Assembly (NCBI GenBank): GCA_021783995.1
Contig: JAJXTH010000004.1
Span: forward strand, 1-64,000
DNA length: 64,000 nucleotides
Direction of reading: 5' to 3'
Source: Pseudomonadota bacterium
Lineage (GTDB): Bacteria; Pseudomonadota; Gammaproteobacteria; Burkholderiales; Gallionellaceae
The notes beneath the pieces were generated by a model. It was not told the origin of the DNA, did no database searches, and worked only from the letters and a program-made list of their open reading frames with translations. Numbering within the stretch: position 1 is the stretch's first letter; each line of letters begins with the position of its first letter. Made by a program: the position numbers and the translations under genes. Positions 37,348 through 45,097 of the stretch are shown here, in pieces.

Positions 37348-37826
37348 AGGCGGGTGAAAAGTTCGTACTGGGCTCGATTGCGGCCATACTTGTGTTCAGT
37401 GTCGCAAGGTCCTTGCTTCATGTGAAGCAGGATCATGAGCGCGACATACCTTACTACAGCACGGCGAGCCGCGAAGTGGCAGAGAGAGCGAATGAAATCT
37501 ATCGCGCCAATGGCTGCAAGGAATGCCATTCTCTTTGGACCATGAAGGACATGATGGAATCCGTGCCTGCGCCGATTCTTGATGGCATCGGTTCCATTAG
37601 AGACGAAGCATGGCTTTATGGTTACCTCTCCTCGGAAAATCCCCAGTCCATACTGCCTAGCCGACTGAAGAAGGAATACAGGATGCCATCCTATGCAGGC
37701 CTGCCACAGGAAGACAGGCGCGTGCTCGCAGAATATCTGGCGAGCCTCAAGGTCAAGGATTGGTATCTCGAGCAGACCAGGAAGGCAGAGTACGAGAAGC
37801 TGACGGGGAAGGAGTACAAGAAATGA
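37344..37826 (+). CDS. Membrane-anchored monoheme cytochrome c
   Basis: A 160-residue protein with an N-terminal anchor helix (about 6-24), a heme motif CKECH at 58-62 and an axial-ligand motif EYRMPSY with Met114. It is a paralogue of the cytochrome at 28826. It replaces, in function, part of the diheme CcoP missing from the cluster, possibly as the electron entry subunit. Overlapping ATGA junctions on both sides show tight coupling with the CcoS-like and the following membrane gene. Confidence 0.87.
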   Translation: MKAGEKFVLGSIAAILVFSVARSLLHVKQDHERDIPYYSTASREVAERANEIYRANGCKECHSLWTMKDMMESVPAPILDGIGSIRDEAWLYGYLSSENPQSILPSRLKKEYRMPSYAGLPQEDRRVLAEYLASLKVKDWYLEQTRKAEYEKLTGKEYKK

Positions 37827-38272
37827 ACCAAAGATATCTTACGGGTCTGTTTGCGTTGATGACTGGTGTGCTGGTCAACTATTTCGGCGACAGGCTGCTG
37901 GGCGTCAAGATGGAGCTTTTTTCCGGGCTGTCCACCTTCAGCTTCAGATGGATGCTGGATGTTTTTGTTTTGCCGCTGCTAGTCGGTCTTCTGATGGCCT
38001 GGATATTCGGGAAGGGGGCGAAATGGCTCTGTTATTTCCCGCCGCTGATCGTGCGCTGTTTCAGCTATGCGCAAATACTTTATGTGACGGGCGTGCCTCA
38101 AGGCAGCATCCTGAACCCGATGGGATGGTGGGGGCTGTATGTGATACTTGCGATGGAATCGGCGGGAATAGGCGGTATACTGGGCGAGGTCATGATCAAG
38201 AATATCTACGGCCGTTCGTACATGCTGTCTGATGCAGTGAATGAAGAAGTGATGCTGGAAAAGGAATCCTGA
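37823..38272 (+). CDS. Polytopic membrane protein, unknown
   Basis: A 149-residue protein with about four hydrophobic segments (near 5-25, 44-62, 70-90 and 102-124) and a hydrophilic C-terminus. WGLYVILAMESAGIGGILGE in the last segment contains a membrane-buried Glu. No family recognised. Its coding junctions with the cytochrome before and the FGE-like gene after overlap by 4 and 1 bases, so it belongs to the same translational unit. Confidence 0.65.
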   Translation: MNQRYLTGLFALMTGVLVNYFGDRLLGVKMELFSGLSTFSFRWMLDVFVLPLLVGLLMAWIFGKGAKWLCYFPPLIVRCFSYAQILYVTGVPQGSILNPMGWWGLYVILAMESAGIGGILGEVMIKNIYGRSYMLSDAVNEEVMLEKES

Positions 38273-39327
38273 TGTCGGAAAGAAAAGCACCTGTTCTGAC
38301 AGAAGCAGAGCGTCAGAAAAGAAAGCGCTATCTGTCAGCCACGTTGATCACCTGTATTGCGCTGGGGATGATCGGTGGAAGCCTGCATGTTGTGAAGCTC
38401 GGCTCTTTGAGGATGAGCGAGATGCGCGGCATGGCGACCTATAACCTCAAGGAGGAATCTGCTCACATACGCGCGGCAGGCGAAGACATCGCGCTTCATG
38501 AGGAAAATGAAAAGCGGGTGGATGAATCGCCGGGCTACACGGTGGCTCAGGCAGATGCGTTGCTGACCAAGGATCAGTGGAAGGAGCTCGACAGCACCGT
38601 GCTCATTCCAGCGGGAAAATTCGAGATGGGCACGGACCTGAAGAATGCGGACGCACCGTCGCATCCCATGCATGCCGTGTATCTGAATGCCTATCGCATA
38701 GACAAGTATCTGGTCACGAATGCGCAGTATGCAAGGTTTATCGCGGCCACGGGACATCGCCCGCCACTGGACTGGAAGAATGGCAAGCCGCTGAAAGGGA
38801 CGCTGCTTTTGCCCGTCACGCTGGTCAACTGGTATGATGCAGCTGCTTACGCGAAATGGGCAGGCAAGAGGCTTCCAACAGAAGCGGAGTGGGAAAAGGC
38901 GGCGAGAGGAACGGATGGCAGGCGCTGGCCGTGGGGAAACGAGATGGATCCGACGAGGTTGAATACCTATTACAACGTGGGATCGGCCAGCATGGTGACG
39001 ACCTACGACAAGGGTGTCAGCCCCTATGGCGTCTATGACATGGCGGGAAACGTGGATGAGTGGACGGAGAGCGACTTCGTGCCATACAACGGAACGGATG
39101 CGGATGCCGAGGTTTTCAAGGCCAAGGTGGCAAAGGTGGAAAGCGCAGAGGATCGCGCATTGAAGGTGGCCGATCTGGTGCATGTCAACCGGATGTACAA
39201 GGTCCTGCGTGGTGGCTCATGGAAGGGAGACCCATTTTCTACCGCGACCTATCACAGGGATTTCGCACTGCCGAATCTGGCTTCAGACTTTTACGGATTC
39301 CGCTGTGCTTCAGACGTTAAAATGTAA
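38272..39327 (+). CDS. Membrane-anchored FGE/SUMF1-like protein
   Basis: A 351-residue protein with an N-terminal helix (about 22-41) and an FGE-like domain (about 105-350). The fold signatures are IPAGKFEMGTD, VNWYDAAAYAKWAGKRLPTEAEWEKAARG, YDMAGNVDEWTES, VLRGGSWKG and a final GFRCA. The catalytic copper-binding Cys pair of true formylglycine-generating enzymes is not visible, so it is probably a binding or structural relative, like NirV in denitrifiers. Presumably it faces the periplasm and associates with the oxidase. Confidence 0.8.
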   Translation: MSERKAPVLTEAERQKRKRYLSATLITCIALGMIGGSLHVVKLGSLRMSEMRGMATYNLKEESAHIRAAGEDIALHEENEKRVDESPGYTVAQADALLTKDQWKELDSTVLIPAGKFEMGTDLKNADAPSHPMHAVYLNAYRIDKYLVTNAQYARFIAATGHRPPLDWKNGKPLKGTLLLPVTLVNWYDAAAYAKWAGKRLPTEAEWEKAARGTDGRRWPWGNEMDPTRLNTYYNVGSASMVTTYDKGVSPYGVYDMAGNVDEWTESDFVPYNGTDADAEVFKAKVAKVESAEDRALKVADLVHVNRMYKVLRGGSWKGDPFSTATYHRDFALPNLASDFYGFRCASDVKM

Positions 39328-39345
39328 CTGCTTCATCGGAGGTGC

Positions 39346-39591
39346 ATGATGTTCAAGTTGTCAATTAATACAGGGTTGCTTGCGATGCTCGCATCCACGT
39401 CCGCCGAGGCGGCGGTCGACAGCTACCGCTTCACTCATGTGACCATAGCAACTCCCTGGTATATCTTCATCTTTCTTTTGATGGGCGTCTTCGCTCCGTT
39501 CATATTGATGGTCGTGCTGGCCTGGCGGGTTGCGATGAGAAAATCGAGCAGTCCGGCATCCGATGTCGCCCATAAACCCATAGCAGAATGA
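39346..39591 (+). CDS. Small membrane protein with signal-like N-terminus
   Basis: An 81-residue protein. The first ~20 residues resemble a signal peptide (ending SAEAA). A second hydrophobic helix lies near 38-62 (WYIFIFLLMGVFAPFILMVV), followed by a basic cytosolic tail. GGAGGT precedes the ATG. Unknown family. It overlaps the next gene by four bases, continuing the operon. Confidence 0.6.
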   Translation: MMFKLSINTGLLAMLASTSAEAAVDSYRFTHVTIATPWYIFIFLLMGVFAPFILMVVLAWRVAMRKSSSPASDVAHKPIAE

Positions 39592-39983
39592 GAACTATGT
39601 CACGTACCCTGAATACATTTTCCAGCTGGTTTTCCTTTCGTTTCTTCGGAATGCTGCTCGTTGTCATGTGCTCTTCAATGAACCTTGCGCATGCCGAGGA
39701 GATCTCGACCGGAGATGACAGCGCGCACATTCTGCAGGCCTTCAACAAGCAGCACAGGGATGAAGAGCATGAAAAGTCCATACCGCAGAAGGAAAAGCAG
39801 CAGATCATGTTTCTGATGGGGGTCGTGCTGTTCGTTCTGGTGCTGATAACCGGCGCCCTGGGGCTTGCGATGGGACTCTACGGCAAGCAGGTCTATGTGC
39901 AGCACATGCTTTTTGCTGGGCTTAGCGTGTCCATGGCCATCGCCCATGCCATCGTGGGTCTCGTGTGGTTTTATCCTTTCTAG
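39588..39983 (+). CDS. Small membrane protein, unknown
   Basis: A 131-residue protein with a signal peptide (about 1-36, ending NLAHAEE), a charged periplasmic stretch with FNKQHRDEEHEKS, and two helices near 72-92 and 105-127. The last helix holds two His (AHAIVGLVWF). It is the last gene of the accessory unit. A start at 39597 (MSRTLN) is also possible. Confidence 0.6.
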   Translation: MRTMSRTLNTFSSWFSFRFFGMLLVVMCSSMNLAHAEEISTGDDSAHILQAFNKQHRDEEHEKSIPQKEKQQIMFLMGVVLFVLVLITGALGLAMGLYGKQVYVQHMLFAGLSVSMAIAHAIVGLVWFYPF

Positions 39984-40031
39984 CCTGTCCGCGTAACATT
40001 TCATGATATCGCGCGATCGCAGCAGGGCCGC

Positions 40032-42668
40032 ATGGCTAGCCTCTTTGCCGCAGAATACCCGGTGAATCCAGAAGACGCAGCATCCTGCACCGATGTGACA
40101 GTGCCGTGGTGGCGTGGTGCGGCGGCCCTTTACGGTGTTTCGGGATTCGTAAGCCTGGCCTATGAGGTGCTGTGGTCGCGGATGCTCTCCATGCAGTTCG
40201 GCGTCAGCATCTTTGGCGTGGTGCTCACCGTCGCGGCCTTCATGGTGGGGTTGGGAGGAGGCAGCCTCGCGGGCGTGAAATGGGCCAGGTTGGTGCAGAG
40301 GCCGCTCGCCGCATTGGGGGTGGTGGAAATCGCCATAGCGCTGTATGCGCTGCTGCTGCCGTCCCTGTTGCACTGGACCAGCTTGTGGCAGGTATCGGAC
40401 CGGCTAACGCTTGTGCAATGGTATCTTTTGCAGGCGACGGAATCGCTGGCTCTGCTTCTGCTTCCGGCCTTTGGCATGGGAGTCGGTTTCGCGTTGATCA
40501 TGAGGGCGGTGGATCGCACTCCGCTGTCGCTTTCGAAATTATACGGCTTCAACACGATAGGCGGCGCTTTGGGTGCGCTGTTTCCGCTCTGGAGCTTGCC
40601 GGTACTGGGGTGGATTGGTTCGGTCAGGATCGTTGCATTGCTGGGGTTCGCGGCGGGTAGTACTGCGCTGATTATTTCGAGATATTCGAGATCAGCTGCA
40701 TCCGGTTCTCTCGGCGCATCACGCCCGCCCATGTCGGCACTGCTGCTTTATGCGGGTATAGGCGCAGGCAGCCTGATGCTCGAAGTGGGCTGGGTGCGCA
40801 TTTATGGCATGATCATGCTGCGCACGGAGTATGTGCTGGGCGTCATGCTTGCCGTCTTTCTTGCCGGCATGGCGCTTGGCAGTCTGCTGGTTCCCCGCAG
40901 ACACTGGATAGCCGTGCTTCTGCCTTTGATTGCGGGAGGCGGCGTGCTGTTGGGCCTTTGGCTCTTGCCTTCTGCATCAGCCTGGGTGGAAGGCAGCCAG
41001 TTCAGCTCGTTCTTTGGCGCGATCAGCGCAGAAGCGATGATCGCGGCTTTGTTCACGCTGCCTGTCACGCTGGTTCTGGGCGCGTGGCTGCCGTTGCTTG
41101 CAGAGCGCCACGGCAATGCCGATGCAGGCGGCATATGGTTTTATGGCGCAAACAGCCTGGGCGGAGGATTGGGGGCCTTGCTTGGCTGCCTCGTGATCAT
41201 TCCGGTATTCGGCAGCGTTGCGATGGTCGTCATCGCGGGCCTTGCGATTTCCGCATTCGGACTTGCGGGCATCAGATCGAGATGGGGATGGGCTGGCTTT
41301 GTCCTGCTTCTGCTGCTGGCCTGGCCTTTGCGCAACATGCCTCCGGTGAGCAAGCTGCTGCCTATCGCAGAAGGAGGCAGCCGCGATCTTTATCTGTACG
41401 AGGATGCGGTCTCGCTCACGCATGTTGTTCGCCACAAGGACGGACAGCGCATACTGCTGACCGATCTGCAGCGCATGGACGCATCGAGCGATCCTGCTGC
41501 GGTTGAGATACAGATGGACCAGGCAAGGCTTGCGCTGCTTCTGCATCCCTCTCCTCGCAGTGTGCTGTTCCTGGGGCTGGGGACGGGAATTTCCATGGCG
41601 GGTTCTGCACCTTTCCCTGAACTCGACCGCAGTGCGGTGGAGTTGTCTCAGGGCGCAATTAATGCCGCCAGCCGCTGGTTTTCCGAGGTGAACGGCAACA
41701 TCCTGGACCATGCGAGCATATATCGCGACGATGCGAGACATTATCTCAATGCCTCAGACAGGCGCTACGACGTGATCATAGGGGACCTGTTCCATCCCGA
41801 TCTCGCAGGCATGGGTTCGCTCTTGTCAGTGCAGCAGTTTGAGCGCGCGAGGCAGCATTTGAACGTTGATGGCCTTTTCGTGCAGTGGCTTGCCTTGAAC
41901 CAGTTCGACATTCGCTCGCTAGGCGTCGTTCTGCATAGCTTCAAGCAGGTATTTCCCGATGCACAGATGTTCATGGACGGCATGCACCTTGCGCTGGTCG
42001 GCCCAAGGAAACCTTACTCCATCGCCGGTGCGATGCAGCGCAATCTTATGAGGATAAAGGAAGAGGGTCCGGCGACAGGAAATGAGGGGATGTGGACGTG
42101 GCTCGGGCGCTACTGGGGCCCTGTTCCTGATATCAATGGTCCTGTCCAGGATGAATGGGTACCCTATATCGAATACAGCCTGCCGCGCGCGCGCTATGAC
42201 GGGAGCGTGAATCTTGCGAACCTGATGTCCTGGCTGATGAGGCGTCATCCGGAGGTCGATGCTGCTTCGGACATGTTGGGGGTTGCCGCGCATGACAGGG
42301 GGGCATTCGGCCGCGCCTACATGGCAGCCACGCTGACCGCTGAATCCTGGATATCGGCCATCAGGGGGGATGAGTCAAAGTCGGTGCAGATGATCTGGAT
42401 GGCATATCAGGCGAATCCGCATGACCACTGGATTGCCAATGCGCTAGCTGATAGTATGATGCAGTCGCTGACGCAAGCGCGCGAGCATGGTTTGAGCGAG
42501 CGCGAGGCCTTGCAGCGTGTGCTTAAGATATCTCCCGATCATCTGGGCGCGCTGCGCGCAATGTGGCAGCTGGAGAAGGCTGCAGGCAACCTGCATGAGG
42601 CAGAACAGTACAGGCTCAAGCTGCTTGCGGCAGCCCCACTGGATGCAGAGGCGAAGAGCGCATTGTGA
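40032..42668 (+). CDS. Fused polytopic membrane / spermidine-synthase-like protein
   Basis: An 878-residue protein. The N-terminal ~430 residues form about 12 helices of the type seen in fused MFS/spermidine-synthase proteins. About 450-680 is a Rossmann-like domain with a SAM-type loop LFLGLGTGIS, then VIIGDLFHPDLAGMGSLLS. The last ~200 residues look helical and repeat-like. Homologous fusions are common but of unknown biochemical role, and polyamine synthesis is not established. Its place between the oxidase accessory genes and ccoG makes a respiratory or envelope role plausible. Confidence 0.78.
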   Translation: MASLFAAEYPVNPEDAASCTDVTVPWWRGAAALYGVSGFVSLAYEVLWSRMLSMQFGVSIFGVVLTVAAFMVGLGGGSLAGVKWARLVQRPLAALGVVEIAIALYALLLPSLLHWTSLWQVSDRLTLVQWYLLQATESLALLLLPAFGMGVGFALIMRAVDRTPLSLSKLYGFNTIGGALGALFPLWSLPVLGWIGSVRIVALLGFAAGSTALIISRYSRSAASGSLGASRPPMSALLLYAGIGAGSLMLEVGWVRIYGMIMLRTEYVLGVMLAVFLAGMALGSLLVPRRHWIAVLLPLIAGGGVLLGLWLLPSASAWVEGSQFSSFFGAISAEAMIAALFTLPVTLVLGAWLPLLAERHGNADAGGIWFYGANSLGGGLGALLGCLVIIPVFGSVAMVVIAGLAISAFGLAGIRSRWGWAGFVLLLLLAWPLRNMPPVSKLLPIAEGGSRDLYLYEDAVSLTHVVRHKDGQRILLTDLQRMDASSDPAAVEIQMDQARLALLLHPSPRSVLFLGLGTGISMAGSAPFPELDRSAVELSQGAINAASRWFSEVNGNILDHASIYRDDARHYLNASDRRYDVIIGDLFHPDLAGMGSLLSVQQFERARQHLNVDGLFVQWLALNQFDIRSLGVVLHSFKQVFPDAQMFMDGMHLALVGPRKPYSIAGAMQRNLMRIKEEGPATGNEGMWTWLGRYWGPVPDINGPVQDEWVPYIEYSLPRARYDGSVNLANLMSWLMRRHPEVDAASDMLGVAAHDRGAFGRAYMAATLTAESWISAIRGDESKSVQMIWMAYQANPHDHWIANALADSMMQSLTQAREHGLSEREALQRVLKISPDHLGALRAMWQLEKAAGNLHEAEQYRLKLLAAAPLDAEAKSAL

Positions 42669-42701
42669 GCGCGATATAACGCGGTGTAGAAAAAGGTAAA
42701 C

Positions 42702-44018
42702 ATGTCATCAGCGATGAACAAGACGCTTTCCAGCATACCTGTGAAGGTCGTCAACGGCGGATCCAAAAAAAGTATGAACAATTTCCGCTGGAAACGGCGC
42801 GCCGTCCAGATCGTTTTTCTGATATTGCTCGTGCTGATTCCGGTGTCGGGGCTTTTCAGGATAGATCCTGAAAACGGCGCGTTGGTGGTACTGGGGTGGC
42901 AGGTGTGGTTTTCAGACTTCTTCCTGATAACAGGGTTATGGATCACGCTGGCAAGCTTCCTGGTCGCGCTGTATTCGACTGCAGGCACCGTGTTCTGCGG
43001 CTGGGCCTGCCCGCAGAATTCGATGGCGGAGTGGGCCAACCACATGACCCGAAAGCTGCTGGGCAAGCGCGCCGAGATCAGCCTGAACGGCGATGCACTC
43101 AAGGTCGCGGCGGCCAAGAATACCGCGCTCAACTGGACCCTGCTTGCGCTTTCTCTCGTGGGCGTCTCCATGCTGTTCGCGCTGCTGCCCCTGCTCTATT
43201 TCTACCCGCCGGATGTGGTGCTCTCCTTTGTCCTGTTCAGGGACGATCCCAGGCTGGCGGGTTCGTTGCACTGGATCTATTTCGTGTGGGTCCTGATCAT
43301 TCTGCTCGACGTTTCGGTGCTGAGGCATTTCTGGTGCCGTTTCGCCTGCGTGTACAGGGTGTGGCAGCATTCTTTCAAGACCAAGGAAACGCTGCACGTG
43401 CTCTATGACGAGAGCCGGTCGGCAGAATGCGAGAAATGCAATTTCTGCGTGACGACCTGCTTCATCGAGCTTGATCCGCGCAAGACCATGATCTATGACA
43501 GCTGCATCAACTGCGGTGACTGCATAGACGCCTGCAACGCGCTGCATGCGAAGAAGGGTGGGGTGGGCCTCCTGCGTTTCGAATTCGGCGAGCGGGCAAA
43601 AACAAGGCTGGGCAAGTTCAGGGACAACTCCATGGCTCTACTGTCCAGGCTGCGCTGGACCACGCCATTTGCGGTGCTTGGCATCGCGATGTTTGCCTGG
43701 GGCGTGTGGTCTTATCAGCCCTACCATATTTCTGCCGGGTATCTGCAGACCGGGCACAGCCAGTCGGCGCGGGACTATCGAATCGAGATCGCCAACAAGC
43801 GCTATCGCCCTGCAGAGCTGGATGTTGCGGTGGAAGGCCTGCCTGCTGGAAGCTTTAGGTTGAGCAGCAGCCAGGTGGATCTGCCGACGGTCGGAAGGGC
43901 GTCGGTGTTTCTTACGATGTCGCCGGCACTTCCGCGTGGTCTGCATCCCTTTACGGTTGTGGTTCATTCGCGCGATGGTTGGGTCGGGCGTTTTGAATTG
44001 CAGCATTTTGTCGATTAG
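42702..44018 (+). CDS. ccoG: CcoG-type iron-sulfur membrane protein
   Basis: A 438-residue membrane Fe-S protein of the CcoG/RdxA/FixG family. CcoG reduces Cu(II) during copper delivery to cbb3 oxidases. About five helices are spread over residues 32-230 and 320-340, with FCGWACPQN in the second loop. Two ferredoxin-like cysteine sets follow: CEKCNFCVTTCF and SCINCGDCIDAC. The C-terminal periplasmic Ig-like domain is present. Its presence supports assembly of a copper-containing oxidase from this region. Confidence 0.92.
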   Translation: MSSAMNKTLSSIPVKVVNGGSKKSMNNFRWKRRAVQIVFLILLVLIPVSGLFRIDPENGALVVLGWQVWFSDFFLITGLWITLASFLVALYSTAGTVFCGWACPQNSMAEWANHMTRKLLGKRAEISLNGDALKVAAAKNTALNWTLLALSLVGVSMLFALLPLLYFYPPDVVLSFVLFRDDPRLAGSLHWIYFVWVLIILLDVSVLRHFWCRFACVYRVWQHSFKTKETLHVLYDESRSAECEKCNFCVTTCFIELDPRKTMIYDSCINCGDCIDACNALHAKKGGVGLLRFEFGERAKTRLGKFRDNSMALLSRLRWTTPFAVLGIAMFAWGVWSYQPYHISAGYLQTGHSQSARDYRIEIANKRYRPAELDVAVEGLPAGSFRLSSSQVDLPTVGRASVFLTMSPALPRGLHPFTVVVHSRDGWVGRFELQHFVD

Positions 44019-44028
44019 GAGAATTGCG

Positions 44029-44433
44029 ATGGATCAGGACAATCTGGAACTCCCCAAGGAAAAGACGCAATGGGGGAAGTTGCGCAAGGACCACTTCGGT
44101 TACGGCTCGAACGAGGAGCGCCTGGACAAGCGCGGCATGGAGGACTGGGAGCTGGTCGAGAAGATTCCCGAGTCTCAACTCAAGGTGCCATACTGGTTCT
44201 GGGCGGTGGTGGCGAGCGTGTTTCTGGTCGGCGTTGGCTTGAGCTTTCCCTTCTGGGGTTTGCGCCCCGGTGTGGTCGTGAAGTGGACGGACTGGGTGAA
44301 GGACCCGGGATTTCTGGGTTCGTTGGCGTACATTAGCGCTGCTGGTGCTTTCATCTGGTACATGGTTCACAGGAATGAAGTCTCCATAAAGGAGGAGGCC
44401 GACAAGGAAGCAAAGACGCCATCGGACACGTGA
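44029..44433 (+). CDS. Two-helix membrane protein with FPFWGLRP motif, unknown
   Basis: A 134-residue protein with a charged N-terminus, a helix near 61-82 ending FPFWGLRP, a short loop and a second helix near 98-116, then an acidic tail. The motif and the order of elements match the 212-residue subunit at 35812, without its middle domain. It occupies the ccoH position between ccoG and sco but has no FixH-like domain. GGAGAA lies before the ATG at 44029. Confidence 0.68.
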   Translation: MDQDNLELPKEKTQWGKLRKDHFGYGSNEERLDKRGMEDWELVEKIPESQLKVPYWFWAVVASVFLVGVGLSFPFWGLRPGVVVKWTDWVKDPGFLGSLAYISAAGAFIWYMVHRNEVSIKEEADKEAKTPSDT

Positions 44434-44444
44434 GCCTTTTGGGA

Positions 44445-45032
44445 ATGAAGAAGATCGGAATTTTTCTTTTGATGCTGCTCCTGCTTGGCGCATGCAGCGA
44501 GAAGGAACCGCCGTCGCCCTACCATGCGATCGATGTGACATGGCAGCATACGCATGCGGATTTCTCGCTTTATGATTTCAAAGGCATGCCGCGCAACCTT
44601 CTGGATTTCAGGGGGAAAGTCGTCGTGCTGTTCTTCGGATATACCCATTGCCCCGATGTGTGTCCTACCACGCTGGCAGACCTGGCGCAGGTGATGCGCA
44701 TCCTGGGACCGGATGCGAGCAGGGTTCAGGTTCTGTTCGTTACGCTGGATCCGGAACGGGACAAGCCTGCGCTGCTTGCAAAATTCGTGACCTCGTTCAA
44801 TCCGTCCTTCCTGGGACTGTATGGCGATGCGGAGTCCACGGAGAAGGCTGCAAAGTCCTTCGGCGTGAATTATCAGAAGCAGTACGACAAGCATGGAGGC
44901 TACACGCTGGACCACAGCGATGGCATCTATCTCATGGGGACCAGAGGCAAACCTTTGTTGCTCGCGCGCTATGACGAACCCGCAGATCAAATGGCGCAGG
45001 ACATCAGGTTGCTGCTGTCCATCAATCAGTGA
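44445..45032 (+). CDS. Sco1/SenC-type copper chaperone lipoprotein
   Basis: A 195-residue lipoprotein with lipobox LLGAC at about residue 17. The Sco fold carries the copper motif GYTHCPDVCPTTL (Cys69 and Cys73) and the conserved His in YTLDHSDGIYL. It delivers copper to oxidase subunits in the periplasm. I choose the ATG at 44445; a GTG at 44430 overlapping the previous stop is in frame. It is the end of the ccoG unit. Confidence 0.93.
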   Translation: MKKIGIFLLMLLLLGACSEKEPPSPYHAIDVTWQHTHADFSLYDFKGMPRNLLDFRGKVVVLFFGYTHCPDVCPTTLADLAQVMRILGPDASRVQVLFVTLDPERDKPALLAKFVTSFNPSFLGLYGDAESTEKAAKSFGVNYQKQYDKHGGYTLDHSDGIYLMGTRGKPLLLARYDEPADQMAQDIRLLLSINQ

Positions 45033-45097
45033 CGCTGATTTCGGATGCAGCGACAGTGCGGTACAATCTTGGAATTTTCGGCAAAGATGGATAGAGT

